Shown: in pieces, positions 9,885 through 19,978 of the stretch
Numbering within the stretch: the stretch's first letter is position 1
Layout of the letters: every line of letters starts with the position of its first letter
Assembly: GCA_949825045.1 (NCBI GenBank)
Contig: OX463832.1
Span: 22,128,552-22,192,551 of the forward strand
From: Argyresthia goedartella
Taxonomy: Eukaryota > Arthropoda > Insecta > Lepidoptera > Argyresthiidae
DNA: 64,000 nt
Direction of reading: 5' to 3'
Program-made: the position numbers and the translations under genes
Notes under the pieces: generated by a model
Database searches by the model: none
Told to the model about the DNA's origin: nothing
The model's input: only the letters and a program-made list of their open reading frames with translations

Positions 9885-10480
9885 TTTCCTGAGATTTGCA
9901 GCCGTCAAGGGCTCCAGGAACCCACGATTTGGGACTATCAATCTGTAGGTATAGGCGGTTATTAGCTAACTTGGTGTTGTTCCTGTATCCACATAGATTG
10001 GTAGTATTGTAAGCTATAAGTCTATTGCTGGTAGTAGACAGACAGATATAACAGTTTTCCCTAAATGACCAGTTGTACTGAGATGTGACTCAGAATAGTA
10101 GGTACTCAACTTAGGTACATTGTAGGTGAATTGAAATTTGCATTGAAGTACCAGTTAGTCAATCTATTAGTGGTCTAGTAATGCTAATGAATGTTTGGTT
10201 AACATAGGTAGTTACATCTATTGATAGCAGGCTATTACATTGTTTTCAGTTTATAGCAATTTATAACTTGAACTAATATTGACTATCTGTGTGTGTTATA
10301 ATGATAAAGGGAAACTAAATTGTATTTACAGAATTTATATAGATATAAAACTCGGTTCCTATTGTTTAAGGAAAACAGCATTGTTTAAGTTGTGGTTTAG
10401 GGTTCCCTCGTTTGGGTTATAGACTGGAGGGTCCAATAAAATTGAGTTACTGCAAATTGTGAGTAAGTATCGTTCCGATC
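9885..10480 (+). other. BEL leader, untranslated
   Basis: About 600 bp between the primer-binding site and the gag start with no long frame. It would carry packaging signals, but none can be recognised by eye. Confidence 0.5.
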
Positions 10481-12304
10481 ATGTCGTTATCTGAAATACA
10501 GAAGGGTGTTTCTAAGGAACTCAGATGGTTTTCCTCCGCACACGGTCTGATAGACCGTTTAGATAGGCATGATGTGGTATTGGAGCGGTCTATGGACGTT
10601 AAGGAACGTTACAATAGGGTGCTCGAATTGTCCGCGCAGGCGGAATCAGTTGATGGTTGCGCACCTGACAGGCTGTCACGGTTGCTAGGGGATGTCGACC
10701 AATGTATGGAGATGGCAGCTGCTATCACGCAGAAGGCTGCGGACATACGTAGACAGCGCGAGTCCAGCCATGGTGGTGACATTGAAGCACCTCTGCCGCT
10801 TCAGGGTTCAGGGTCCAGGTTACCGGCCATAACTATGCCTACTTTTGACGGAGTGTCCGGTGAATGGATGAGCTTCATCAATCTGTTCGACAGTTTGGTG
10901 CACATGCGATCGGACATTACCAAGTCTGTCAAGATGGCTCAGCTGGTGGCAGCATTGAGGGGTGAGCCTAGGGAGCTGGTCGCTTATTTGACAGTTACGG
11001 AGGGTAACTATGAAACGGCCAGACAATTGTTGGTCAGACGTTACCATAACAAACGGAGGTTGGCCGATGCCCAACTGAACCGTTTGTTTAGTATCCCGGT
11101 TGTGAACAAGGTCGGGGCCATACAGACGGAGGTTTTGAACCCGTTGTTGTCCGTCACCAAGGCCCTAGAGAATCTTGGACTTCCGGTTGGTGAATGGTCG
11201 TACCTACTGCTGTACATTGTACTTTCCCGCCTACCCGCTGACGTGCAGACTCGTTTCGAACAGTCTCACGGGAGGTCGGCCGAGGACCTGCCCGCCTTCT
11301 CCGACTTGGTCGGATTCTTGGAAGAGGAGGCTCGACGGGCAGAGAATTTGGGGTTGACGGTCACCCATCCTTCGGAGCCACAGAGAGCTGCCGGGAGCGC
11401 TGTGAGTAGGGGCCCTCCGACGAGGAAGGACCGCACCAACCGGCAGTCGTATGGGACTGTGAGTGCATTGACCCCACATAGTGAGACCTGCCCATGTTGT
11501 AGGCAGATTGGCCATGCTGTGGCCAATTGCAATAAGTTCGGGGAACTTAGGGTTCAGGGACGGCGCCGGATGGCCAAGCAGCGGAGCTGGTGTTTCCTGT
11601 GCCTCGGGCCACACATGGCTAGGTACTGCACGCGCACAAAAATGTGCGGATATTGTGGTGGGGCCCACAACAATCTGTTGTGCATGAACCGGTCCGGCCA
11701 ACAGCCACCACAGGGCCGTATCCAGGGTGACACGGCATGGGGCCCTGAGAATTCGTTTGCGACTCGGAGCGCAACTCAGGGGCCAATGTCCCCACGTGCA
11801 CAGGGCGGTACTAGGGTGCAGGGCCGCACTCAGGGTCATCACATGGGGGGCCCTGAGTTTTCGGTTGCGACTCAGCATCCGACTCAGCGGGCAATGGGGC
11901 CACAAGCGCGCAGCCACCCAGGGGTGCAGGGCCGCACTCAGGGTCATCACATGGGGGGCCCTGAGTTTTCGGTTGCGACTCAGCATCCGACTCAGCGGGA
12001 CATTGGATATGTTGAGCAGGCCGTAACGGGCGGGTGGCATGGGACACCTTCGAGCTATGCGGATGCGGCTCGGACGCCGCCTCAGTTGTCGCCCCGCTCG
12101 TCGCCTCGTCCTCGTCGGTCGCATGTGATGTCCCCCCCGCTCATGGAGCGGCCACGGTTGAATTCACGCCCACCCCCCTTCGGGGGGCGTCGTAGGGTGG
12201 CAATGGAACCGGCGCGTGGGCCATTTGTACAATGGGACCCTCTGGCGTATAGCTGCCTACCTGATCGGTTACAGGCAGAGTGGGGCCCCGGGGGCCCTCG
12301 CTAG
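10481..12304 (+). CDS. BEL/Pao Gag polyprotein, 607 aa
   Basis: Gag would build the retrotransposon particle and bind its RNA. After a helical N-terminal region, residues about 105-290 show the DUF1759-like gag core of BEL elements (LPAITMPTFDGVSGEWMSF; LLVRRYHNKRRLADAQL). Three zinc knuckles follow at about residues 340-405: CPCCRQIGHAVANC, CFLCLGPHMARYC and CGYCGGAHNNLLC. The C-terminal part is Gln/Gly/Pro-rich and contains a 39-residue direct duplication (QGRTQGHHMGGPEF units at about 11820 and 11937). It ends in TAG at 12302-12304. The same frame stays open after the stop and lines up with the pol frame across the LINE insertion, which suggests pol was made by readthrough or that the stop is recent. 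It is GC-rich compared with the AT-rich surroundings. Confidence 0.93.
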   Translation: MSLSEIQKGVSKELRWFSSAHGLIDRLDRHDVVLERSMDVKERYNRVLELSAQAESVDGCAPDRLSRLLGDVDQCMEMAAAITQKAADIRRQRESSHGGDIEAPLPLQGSGSRLPAITMPTFDGVSGEWMSFINLFDSLVHMRSDITKSVKMAQLVAALRGEPRELVAYLTVTEGNYETARQLLVRRYHNKRRLADAQLNRLFSIPVVNKVGAIQTEVLNPLLSVTKALENLGLPVGEWSYLLLYIVLSRLPADVQTRFEQSHGRSAEDLPAFSDLVGFLEEEARRAENLGLTVTHPSEPQRAAGSAVSRGPPTRKDRTNRQSYGTVSALTPHSETCPCCRQIGHAVANCNKFGELRVQGRRRMAKQRSWCFLCLGPHMARYCTRTKMCGYCGGAHNNLLCMNRSGQQPPQGRIQGDTAWGPENSFATRSATQGPMSPRAQGGTRVQGRTQGHHMGGPEFSVATQHPTQRAMGPQARSHPGVQGRTQGHHMGGPEFSVATQHPTQRDIGYVEQAVTGGWHGTPSSYADAARTPPQLSPRSSPRPRRSHVMSPPLMERPRLNSRPPPFGGRRRVAMEPARGPFVQWDPLAYSCLPDRLQAEWGPGGPR

Positions 12305-12913
12305 GAATTTGCGGCCCAACAATTTGTTGCCCCCCAACCGGAGACGGTGGTGTTACATAATAATAATAATAATTTATTTATAATAATTAATAATATAATA
12401 ATAATTTATTTATTTATCATAACGAGGTATTACACTAGGATATGTTTGAGCTTAATTAATACATGTAAAGCATTATTTGAACTCTAGTAAAAACAGAAAA
12501 CATCTGAACCTGAGCTAGGTGGTTAACCTGTATTTCAGGATTCAGCGCTCTTCCTAATAATTACAGTATAAGTGCTATACATTACGAAAAATGAGTACCT
12601 GTTATTCATTAGACCAAGTACAACTAAATCAGGAAAAATAAACTACAAAAGGGAGCAAAATTTACATAGGCTTAAGGCCTTGGTGAGTATAAGAGAGACC
12701 TCTCTTTGAATATCGTGAGTGTGAATGAGTGTGTGTGAGAGGGTGTGTGGAGAGGAGTTTAAAGGCAATTGATATGCTTTTTGGTACCATACTCTTTAAT
12801 ATATTTAATAATGTCAAGGAGTGCAAAACAAAGTAAGACAGATTCAATTACAAAAAGAACACATATTATTACTATCAGGAATTAATATAAGAGGTAAGAT
12901 TGATGTTTAGCAC

Positions 12914-15739
12914 CTAATCTATAGTCATTAGTAGTTGTTCTGTTTGGTCATAATTCAGAATTTGAAGAGTATTAAAAATGGTTTTCTTGAAATGATAGGT
13001 GGTAAGAGAGTAAATGTCTATTTTTCTATTGATTTTATTATACAGCAAAGGTCCAAGGAAAGGGAAGAATCTGTGAGCAAAGGAGGTCCGGAAAGTTTTA
13101 GGTTGTGGACACACCCTATCGTTACGGCGCTTGATCAATAATTTGGGATCAAATGTCATAAGTGAGTGCTGTTTCAAAATGGTAAAGTAAACAAAGAGTT
13201 GTCTAACTGTAAGAACATTACATGACCTGAAAAGAAGTTCAGTAGGGTAAAAGAATGGACGGAAAGTGCAGACCTTTAAGATTACCCTTTGTGCTCTCTC
13301 TAAATATAAAAGCGTGGTCTTGGGAGCTCCACCCCACGACGTGATGCAGTATGCCAAAATAGATTGACAAAGTGCAAGGTAGACACTTTTCATCAATTTA
13401 CCGTCAGCAACATGTCGTAGGGTTTTGAAGACATATATGAGTTTTCGAATCCTGCCACTAATCATATCAATATGGGGTCTAAATCCAAGATTTTGATCAA
13501 TTATTACCCCAAGATACCTAATGCTGGCGGTTTTTACCAGAGCAGGACATGAGCATGAATTTAGAGATGGGTCAGGACAACAATGAGCCAAAAGTACTCC
13601 ATTTGTATTATGGGTATTTCGAATTGAGAAAGATAAAAACCTAGTTTTATCTGCATTTAAGGTTAATAAGTTTTCCCTTAGCCAAGAAGTTGCTCTATTA
13701 AAACCAGCCTGTGCAACATTAAAAGTATCTTCCCACGTTTTTGATGAGAAGAGCAGAGCCGTGTCATCCGCATAAGTTATAACTTTTCCCTGAGCAGGAT
13801 TCAGTTCGCATAGGTCGTTGATGTAAGCGAGAAATAGAGTCGGACCCAGAATGCTACCCTGTGGTACACCGTAGGAGATGGGTAAATCGCTGCTTTGATA
13901 ATTACTTATCCTCACAAACTGAGACCTAGCGGTGAGGTAGTCCTCCAGCAGTTTGAGTTGGACTCCGCGGATTCCCATTCGGTCCAATTTTGCCAGGAGA
14001 ATGGGTACAGAGACCGTGTCAAATGCTTTGGCAAAGTCCAGAAAGATACCTATTACATTATTGCCTTCATCAAGATTTTTTGTAATATAATCAGTCAGTT
14101 CGTGAACTGCATCGCCAGTGGAAATACTTTTGCGAAAATCAAATTGTGACGTCGACAAGAGTTTATTGCTTTCAAAGTAGTTGACTAGTCTTGAGTTGAT
14201 TATGCGCTCAAGCAATTTGGAAATTGATGGAAGTATTGAAATAGGCCGGTAGTTATTAACACAGTCCCTGTCACCAGACTTGTGGATGGGGAGCACCATT
14301 GATCTTTTCAAGGTCCTAGGAAAAACGCCGTTTGAGAGGCACATGTTAAAAATATGGGTTAAGGGAGGAATGAAAAAATTCTTGTTCAGTTTAAGGATTC
14401 GGTTTGAGATTTGATCCCAACCCACTGCACATGTGTTTTTCAGACCCAGAATAAGTACCTCTAGTTCGTCTAGATCTGTCTCCAGCAAAACAAACGACGA
14501 CGTAGTTGCTTTAAAAGATGTAGTAGTTAACAGTGGTACTGCTCCAGGGGAAGTCCGGTTACCAATAACTCCTTTCGCTAGATTTTCTCCTATATTAGCA
14601 AAAAAGTCGTTTACTTTGTCAGTAGTGTTAATGTTTCCTCCAGTCCCTAACAATTCAGTCGCAACAGTTTTCGTTTTGGTTGTGTTTGTGATTTCCTTGA
14701 TTGCCTTCCATAGCCCCTTAGGATTATTGCCAGCTTTCTTAATTTGATTTCTCTCGTACAGTCTCTTTAGTTTTTTAAGTAGATTATTACAAAAGTTCCT
14801 ATATCTTTTATATGTGGTAGAAAAAATAAAGTTACCTGGAGAATCTTTTGACTTTTTGTGCAACCTGTCTCTGTTTCTCATACAGCGTAGAAGTCCCGGA
14901 GTTATCCATGGCTTGATAATCTTTTGTTTCCGTGAGAGTTGAATAATGGATGAGTTCAGATTAATGGCTTGTTGCACAGAGGATATCAGATTATTTAAGG
15001 ATTCATTTGCATCCGAGGAGGAGAATATCGGTTGCAAGTCAATGTTTTTTAGTTGAACACTAAGACCTGCATAGTCTATATTAGGTGCAGTTGCTTGAAA
15101 TATAACCCTTTTTTGTTTGTTTTTGATACATAGTAACACTAGTTGATGGTCAGTCAGAGTAGAATTCGTAACTAGGGTTATTGACGGCTTTTTCGTTTTT
15201 AATATAACATGGTCAAGGCATGTTCTTTCCAATCTAGTTGGCAAGGAGTGAGCGGGAAGAAGACCATGAGAGGCACATATACTGAGATATTCATGCGCCC
15301 TAGAGTGAAAAGAGTTGCCCGGAAGTATGTTTATATTAATATCGCCAATAATCACAACGTTACTGAATGATTTCAAGTTGTGAAGAATTGTGTTCAAAGA
15401 TTCAAGAAAAACATCAACATTGTTATGAGAGGGGGACCGATAGATAGCAATGACAGCGGTTTCCGTTCCCATCTTAATTACAAGGCAGTTTGAATCGCGG
15501 CATATGGGTTCTTCAATTACCACTTTCAGTTCCTCTTTAACATAAACCACGACGCCATCGTTCTGAAGATAATTGTTAACAGAAGAATAATAGTAGTAGC
15601 CCTCAATTTGTGGGATGATAGTGGACCTAGATAGACGACACTCAGTGAAAACGTTAATGTCACATTTAAAATTTAATCTGTTTTGTAGGACGAAAAAACC
15701 ATCCATATTTCCCGAGATACTACGAATATTCTGAGTCAA
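12914..15739 (-). CDS. LINE ORF2: endonuclease and reverse transcriptase
   Basis: This is the retrotransposition enzyme of the LINE. The N-terminal part is an APE-type endonuclease with GDININ, a CLDHVI motif and TDHQLV (the SDH-type catalytic end). The central part is a reverse transcriptase: RPISILPSISKLLERIINSR, FLDFAKAFDTV, the GVPQGSILGP motif and the YADD catalytic pair. The C terminus is a thumb/connector region (LGVIIDQNLGFRPHI, CITSWGG). The listed first codon is TTG, not ATG. In frame the sequence stays open back to about 15890 without an ATG, so translation probably begins upstream or by reinitiation after ORF1. At 941 residues or slightly more it is full length for CR1/Jockey-type ORF2. 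Confidence 0.93.
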   Translation of the reverse strand: MTQNIRSISGNMDGFFVLQNRLNFKCDINVFTECRLSRSTIIPQIEGYYYYSSVNNYLQNDGVVVYVKEELKVVIEEPICRDSNCLVIKMGTETAVIAIYRSPSHNNVDVFLESLNTILHNLKSFSNVVIIGDININILPGNSFHSRAHEYLSICASHGLLPAHSLPTRLERTCLDHVILKTKKPSITLVTNSTLTDHQLVLLCIKNKQKRVIFQATAPNIDYAGLSVQLKNIDLQPIFSSSDANESLNNLISSVQQAINLNSSIIQLSRKQKIIKPWITPGLLRCMRNRDRLHKKSKDSPGNFIFSTTYKRYRNFCNNLLKKLKRLYERNQIKKAGNNPKGLWKAIKEITNTTKTKTVATELLGTGGNINTTDKVNDFFANIGENLAKGVIGNRTSPGAVPLLTTTSFKATTSSFVLLETDLDELEVLILGLKNTCAVGWDQISNRILKLNKNFFIPPLTHIFNMCLSNGVFPRTLKRSMVLPIHKSGDRDCVNNYRPISILPSISKLLERIINSRLVNYFESNKLLSTSQFDFRKSISTGDAVHELTDYITKNLDEGNNVIGIFLDFAKAFDTVSVPILLAKLDRMGIRGVQLKLLEDYLTARSQFVRISNYQSSDLPISYGVPQGSILGPTLFLAYINDLCELNPAQGKVITYADDTALLFSSKTWEDTFNVAQAGFNRATSWLRENLLTLNADKTRFLSFSIRNTHNTNGVLLAHCCPDPSLNSCSCPALVKTASIRYLGVIIDQNLGFRPHIDMISGRIRKLIYVFKTLRHVADGKLMKSVYLALCQSILAYCITSWGGAPKTTLLYLERAQRVILKVCTFRPFFYPTELLFRSCNVLTVRQLFVYFTILKQHSLMTFDPKLLIKRRNDRVCPQPKTFRTSFAHRFFPFLGPLLYNKINRKIDIYSLTTYHFKKTIFNTLQILNYDQTEQLLMTID

Positions 15740-15848
15740 TAACGTGAGAGAGTCGGAGGATTTGGGAAAATACTTAAGACAGTCCTCTACCTCACAGGCA
15801 ATTGACTCAGAAACAGCAATATTGTCTAGGTCGTTGATAAAGACGTCA

Positions 15849-16208
15849 TCAAGCTCTGCACCGAGAGAGAAAGCAGTAGGTGTGTGTCAGCGAGTGACAA
15901 GGGAGACACTTAGGCTGACATAATTTTGGATATGGCGAATAATAGTAGCCAAACTTATGAAAAAAGCGACATATGTGAAAAACAACGCAAATCATAATAT
16001 TATAATGATACAAAGAGCTGCATAAATAAGCGATTATAATCATAAATACTATATTACTACCTTGGGATGGGTTATTAATTGTTGAAGGAGTATAACTGTA
16101 TAGTGATATGTGTGAGAGTGAGAATGGAAATTTCAGATTGTTATTGAAAAAATAGCTACATAGAAGCAAACATAACAATGAATAAATTGCAGTGAGTACA
16201 AAAGCTAG
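15849..16208 (-). other. ORF1-ORF2 spacer of the LINE
   Basis: About 320 bp lie between the ORF1 stop and the open ORF2 frame. Short frames here look non-proteinaceous. I see no other feature. Confidence 0.4.
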
Positions 16209-17114
16209 TCAAACAAGATTGGCCCTCAAGCTGCCCAAGATGGACTCATCATCAACTCGCACAAAAGGAGAGCCAACTGCTTTCCGTAGGTATATTTTAC
16301 CGTAGGAGACCCAGCAAAATGTGAAATTATGCATCTTAGCGAAATCACGTGCAAGGTAGTAGAGCCTTTTTGCTTTGGCAGTTAGGCTCTCAGAGATGTA
16401 GATTGGGCTTGCAGGGTCATTGAGCTTAAGGTGTCTTGTATTTAGCTTATCCTTATTTTGTTTTTTATCATTGAACTTCTTAAGTCCCTTCATCATACTT
16501 TCCTTCTTAATTACAGAAACGAATTCTACCACAACGGGTTTACCATTTTCTGGTTTAGCGAATCCGCGATAGATGTCTTTGATATCGGTTTTATCAATCT
16601 GGACACCTAGGACCGCGCCAATCTTCATAGCGACATCGCAAAGACCTTCCTTATCCTCCTGGGGCTCAATTTTAGGAATGTTTCGTATTTCTATTTTGGT
16701 GGACAAAGAGTTTCTTTCCAGGTTTTCAAGTTTGCTTTCTAATTCCTTTATGTAGGAGATATGTTCCTTACGCTCTGATCTAAGACTTTCGAGTTCTTTT
16801 TGTATTTCGTCATTTTTAGAATGGAGTATCTCCATAGAGGACTGGATGTCTTTATTTTGGGACTTAAGTTCGTCTAAAGCGGTCTGTAGACCATTAAGCT
16901 TGCCAATCTGCTCGGATTCAAAGCAGGAGAATAAGTGTTTGATTTCGTCTTTAAGCTCAGACAGCTCATTTTCTCGTCTCCTCTTCAAGCGGTTCAAGTT
17001 AACATTATGAATGTTATCCGCAGCGGCGTGGTCTACTTCCGATTCAGAGTTGGTCTCAGCGGCAGAAGTGTTGGGTGCAGGAGCACGTGGCGGGGGTGTA
17101 CGCTTCGTGGACAT
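16209..17114 (-). CDS. LINE ORF1 protein, 301 aa, FP25K-like C terminus
   Basis: ORF1 starts at ATG 17114 with a Pro/Ala-rich leader. A heptad-rich coiled coil follows at about residues 45-130 (ELKDEIKHLFSCFESEQIGK; ELESKLENLERNS). Then comes a folded region (LSTKIEIRNIPKIE, VAMKIGAVLGVQI, IKDIYRGFAKPE, PVVVEFV) ending YLARDFAKMHNFTFCWVSYG and KIYLRK. This layout, and the second-half motifs, are those of the ORF1 nucleic-acid-binding proteins of insect LINEs that share a domain with the baculovirus FP25K family. The likely role is RNA binding and trimer assembly in the LINE particle. The frame is intact. Confidence 0.88.
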   Translation of the reverse strand: MSTKRTPPPRAPAPNTSAAETNSESEVDHAAADNIHNVNLNRLKRRRENELSELKDEIKHLFSCFESEQIGKLNGLQTALDELKSQNKDIQSSMEILHSKNDEIQKELESLRSERKEHISYIKELESKLENLERNSLSTKIEIRNIPKIEPQEDKEGLCDVAMKIGAVLGVQIDKTDIKDIYRGFAKPENGKPVVVEFVSVIKKESMMKGLKKFNDKKQNKDKLNTRHLKLNDPASPIYISESLTAKAKRLYYLARDFAKMHNFTFCWVSYGKIYLRKAVGSPFVRVDDESILGSLRANLV

Positions 17115-17476
17115 ACTTGATAATGTGAACGCACCGGGGAGTCAGAGGTTCGTAACGCATCAACTGATACGTAGCACTGCAGAACAAGCCGTGCGCTCTC
17201 GTAGCACGATGACGTCAGCGTAGCAGTTGTGAAATGAGGTGTTGTGGTGAAGGTTGACTCACGCGCTCGTTGCGGAAGCGAGATGAAAATATCGGAGGAC
17301 GTCTCTTTTCCTCGAGGTGTAGCGGGGGGTGCTGCGCTCCGTCAGGCCGGCCATTCACTTCGAGCGAGGTCACCAATGATATTAATAGAGCACGCGCAGA
17401 ATCTTGAGCCGAATTGTAATTAGACTTAACGATTATAGTTCAATAACTTGAATAGTTGTTTTAGATAAAAAATGAG

Positions 17477-18307
17477 GAAAGGCAACTAAACGCACGTCTG
17501 CTTAGAATGGAGTTTGGGCGAAGAGGGATCGAATTACCGATCGCCTCTGTGCTTGTTTGGGATTTGGCGGGCAACCCAACATACGTTCGCGCCCTATTAG
17601 ATTCTGGAGCTCAGGGCTGCATTGTATCGAATGATTTAGCAAAATGGTTGGGCCTCAATATAAATAATGTATCGCTGCCGAGGAAATTGGTCCCTGCTGG
17701 GGATTACAGGGCAACCCTTCACGGGTTTTGTGATGCCTCTGAACGAGGGTTTGCGGCAGCGGTTTATTTGCGAACCGTCACCTCCACCGGGGAGGTCGAC
17801 GTGCGTTTGGTTTTGGCAAAAAGCAAGGTAGCGCCTATTCGGACAAGGATGACGATTCCAAAACTGGAACTGTCCGGGGCTGCTCTTTTGACCAAACTTT
17901 TGAATCACACTCTAACAGTGTTGCGTGGGTCAGTGGTTTTGGAGGATACGGTGTACGCGTGGACGGACAGCCAGATTGTTTTGTGCTGGCTGAAGGCTTC
18001 GGTCCATAACTTAGAGGTTTTTGTTGCGAACCGTGTCTCCCAGATTGTGTCGTCTGAGGTCCCACTGACCTGGAGACATGTACCAGGAGAATTGAACCCG
18101 TCTGATTGTGCATCCAGGGGATGTCGGGCTCCTGAACTCGTTAGACACCATTTGTGGTGGGGACCACCCTGGCTTGCCAGGAGAGAATCGGACTGGCCCC
18201 ACAGCCATGTAGTAGTATCTTCGGATCATGGCCCCAGAGCGGCCGTGCATGTTACCCAGAAGGCTGAGGACCCTGACGCCGGGTTTCTGCTGGACCGGTA
18301 TAGCTAA
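17477..18307 (+). pseudogene. BEL pol remnant: protease piece fused to RNase H-like region, RT deleted
   Basis: The frame opens after the LINE and reads into YVRALLDSGAQGCIVS, which holds the DSG active site of the BEL aspartic protease. Within about 30 residues it jumps to LHGFCDASERGFAAAVYLRT, the start of the RNase H/A17-like section that normally lies after reverse transcriptase. The reverse transcriptase, several hundred codons, is therefore missing through an in-frame deletion near 17690-17725. The remaining part (PKLELSGAALLTKLL; YAWTDSQIVLCWLK; WRHVPGELNPSDCASRG) looks intact. It ends at a TAA at 18305 right where a second deletion joins to integrase out of frame. An ATG at 17507 opens this piece, but natural translation would be as a Gag-Pol product. 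Confidence 0.9.
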
Positions 18308-18310
18308 TGT

Positions 18311-19129
18311 GTGTTTGTTTGTTTATCCACCAAGGCGGTACATCTCGAGCTCGTTGCTGATCTCTCGACAGAGGCTTTCATTGCTTGTTTGGATAGGTTT
18401 GTTTCTCGAAGGGGACTTCCAACTTTGATCCGCTCTGATAACGGCACTAACTACGTCGGTGCGGAACGATACTTACGAGAGATAGTCAACTTTTTGAATG
18501 TAAATAAAGTGGATATTGGAACGGCCCTCTCCCGTCGGGGTATACAGTGGACCTTCAGCCCACCGATTTGCCCCCACTGGGGTGGGATTTTTGAGGCCGT
18601 AGTTAAGTCAGCTAAGACGCACTTGGGGCGTATAGTAGGTCAGACCGCGCTGACTTTTGAGGAGCTCGCGACATTGTTTTGTAAGATCGAGGCCGTTCTC
18701 AATTCGCGACCGTTGTGTCCGCTCAGCTCGGATCCAAATGACCTGGAGGCTCTGACCCCAGGCCATTTCTTGATAGGACAGCCACTTAACGCGTTGCCCG
18801 AGCACCCCTTCGAGGGAGTGAAATTGTATCGGTTGTCAAGGTACCAGATGTTGCAGCAGTTTACTCAGAATTTCTGGAAGCGTTGGTCGCTCGAGTATCT
18901 GCATATCTTACAACAGCGCCTTAAGTGGACTGACAAAACCAGCCCCCCTAGTGTTGGTGACCTCGTTCTGGTTAAGGATGCTAACCTACCGCCACTACGT
19001 TGGCGCAGGGGGCGCATTGTTAACTTGTTCCCTGGCAAGGACGGGACCCCCCGGTCTGCAGAGGTTCTAGTAGGAGGCTCGGTTCTAAAACGAGCGGTAG
19101 CAACGTTGTCTCGGCTGCCCGTAGATTAG
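18311..19129 (+). pseudogene. BEL integrase remnant, C-terminal part
   Basis: It begins inside the integrase core at CLSTKAVHLELVADLSTEAF and carries the second catalytic Asp (IRSDNGTNY), the catalytic Glu region (CPHWGGIFEAVVKSAK) and the BEL-type C-terminal domain (GDLVLVKDANLPPLRWRRGR). The zinc-binding HHCC region and the first catalytic Asp are absent, removed by a deletion that also shifted the frame at about 18305. TAG ends it at 19127-19129. It cannot make an active integrase. Confidence 0.9.
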
Positions 19130-19161
19130 GGGACAGGTGGGTGCCTGTCCGGGCGGGTGAT
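19130..19161 (+). other. Presumed polypurine tract region before the BEL 3' LTR
   Basis: A G-rich stretch (GGGGACAGGTGGG, then GGGCGGGTGA) directly precedes the LTR, the expected place for the plus-strand primer. Confidence 0.45.
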
Positions 19162-19706
19162 TGTTCGATTCCAAATCGATATTCGATCGATGGTTTCGGA
19201 ACGGCCATTTTGAATTTGACGTTGCTGCCAACCTTGCAGTTTTTTGACAACTGACAGACGAAAAGCCCTCGCAATGTAACGCGTATTGATTAGGGTATTG
19301 AATTTAAATCGCAAGCCATCTGGAATGTATTCGGGTTCCCCTCAGGATTGTCTATATAGCTGAGTGTGTTGTGGTTCCCCGAACCAGATAAAGTTCGCAT
19401 TTACGTGGCCGATTGGGTTTTCCCACGTAACATAACCTGTGTTGGAACACTGTGTTCGTCGAAGCTGGCCTGCCAGTCATACCTGGTTGGCTGAAGAACC
19501 TGTCTACCAAGAAGAGCCTAGGGTGCACCCGGGCCTTGCAGAGAGACAGGAGGTTGACGGGACCGAAGCACAGACCAGGTTAGATCGACTCCATAATTAA
19601 TAGCTCGGTGAATCGCCGACGTTCACACTTCTTGGCATCTGATCGCTACGCTACCTCGTAGCTGATGGGCCCCTGCGAGGTCATTGGGTGCCGAGAAGCC
19701 TGAACA
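19162..19706 (+). repeat. BEL 3' LTR
   Basis: 545 bp, same length and apparently same sequence as the 5' LTR, followed by the CTAAC target duplication at 19707-19711. Confidence 0.95.
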
Positions 19707-19978
19707 CTAACAGTTGACAATGTCCAGTTCTTGACTCATTTACTACCAGTTGATAACATTGAGTTCTTGACACATTTCCTAACAGTTGACAATGTCCAGT
19801 TCTTGACTCATTTACTACCAGTTGATAACATTGAGTTCTTAACACATTTTCTAACCGTTGACAATGTCCAGTTCTTGACATATTTACTAACCATTGACAA
19901 CATTGAGTTCTTGACACATTGAATAAACATTGACAATGTTTAGTTCTTTACACATTTACTAACCGTTGACAACGTCCG
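19707..19978 (+). repeat. 35-bp minisatellite, right half, abutting a STAT splice acceptor
   Basis: This continues the array of 8936-9319. The last unit reads TTTACTAACCGTTGACAACG and then runs straight into the STAT acceptor TCCGCAG at 19975-19981. The TACTAAC at 19957-19963 is a perfect branch-point consensus, about 18 nt from the acceptor AG. Confidence 0.9.

Larger units (their letters stand above)
12355..17477 (-). mobile_element. Full-length CR1/Jockey-type LINE nested in the BEL element
   Basis: On the minus strand it runs from a GC-rich 5' UTR (about 17477-17115) through ORF1 (17114-16209) and ORF2 (about 15880-12914) to a 3' UTR ending in TAATAATAAT-type repeats at about 12357. ORF1 and ORF2 carry no disabling change that I can see. 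The BEL sequence on both sides is in the same frame, so the LINE inserted cleanly into the start of pol; the edges are set by that logic and are accurate to a few bases. No clear target duplication was seen. It is younger than the BEL insertion or at least younger than the BEL copy it sits in. Confidence 0.9.
9320..19706 (+). mobile_element. BEL/Pao LTR retrotransposon, internally deleted, with a nested LINE
   Basis: Two 545-bp LTRs (9320-9864 and 19162-19706) start TGTTCG and end AACA. They are flanked by a 5-bp target duplication, CTAAC. Gag is intact (10481-12304). The pol region (17477-19129) keeps part of the aspartic protease, an RNase H/A17-like section and the C-terminal integrase, but has no reverse transcriptase and lacks the integrase N terminus. 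A 5.1-kb LINE interrupts the region just after gag. By eye the LTRs show no difference, so insertion is recent. The element lies in the STAT intron in the sense orientation. Without the LINE it would be about 5.3 kb. Confidence 0.95.

Noticed and set aside
11231..12124. 297-codon minus-strand frame opposite gag
   Set aside because: Shadow of the GC-rich gag; its Arg/Pro-rich composition has no domain.
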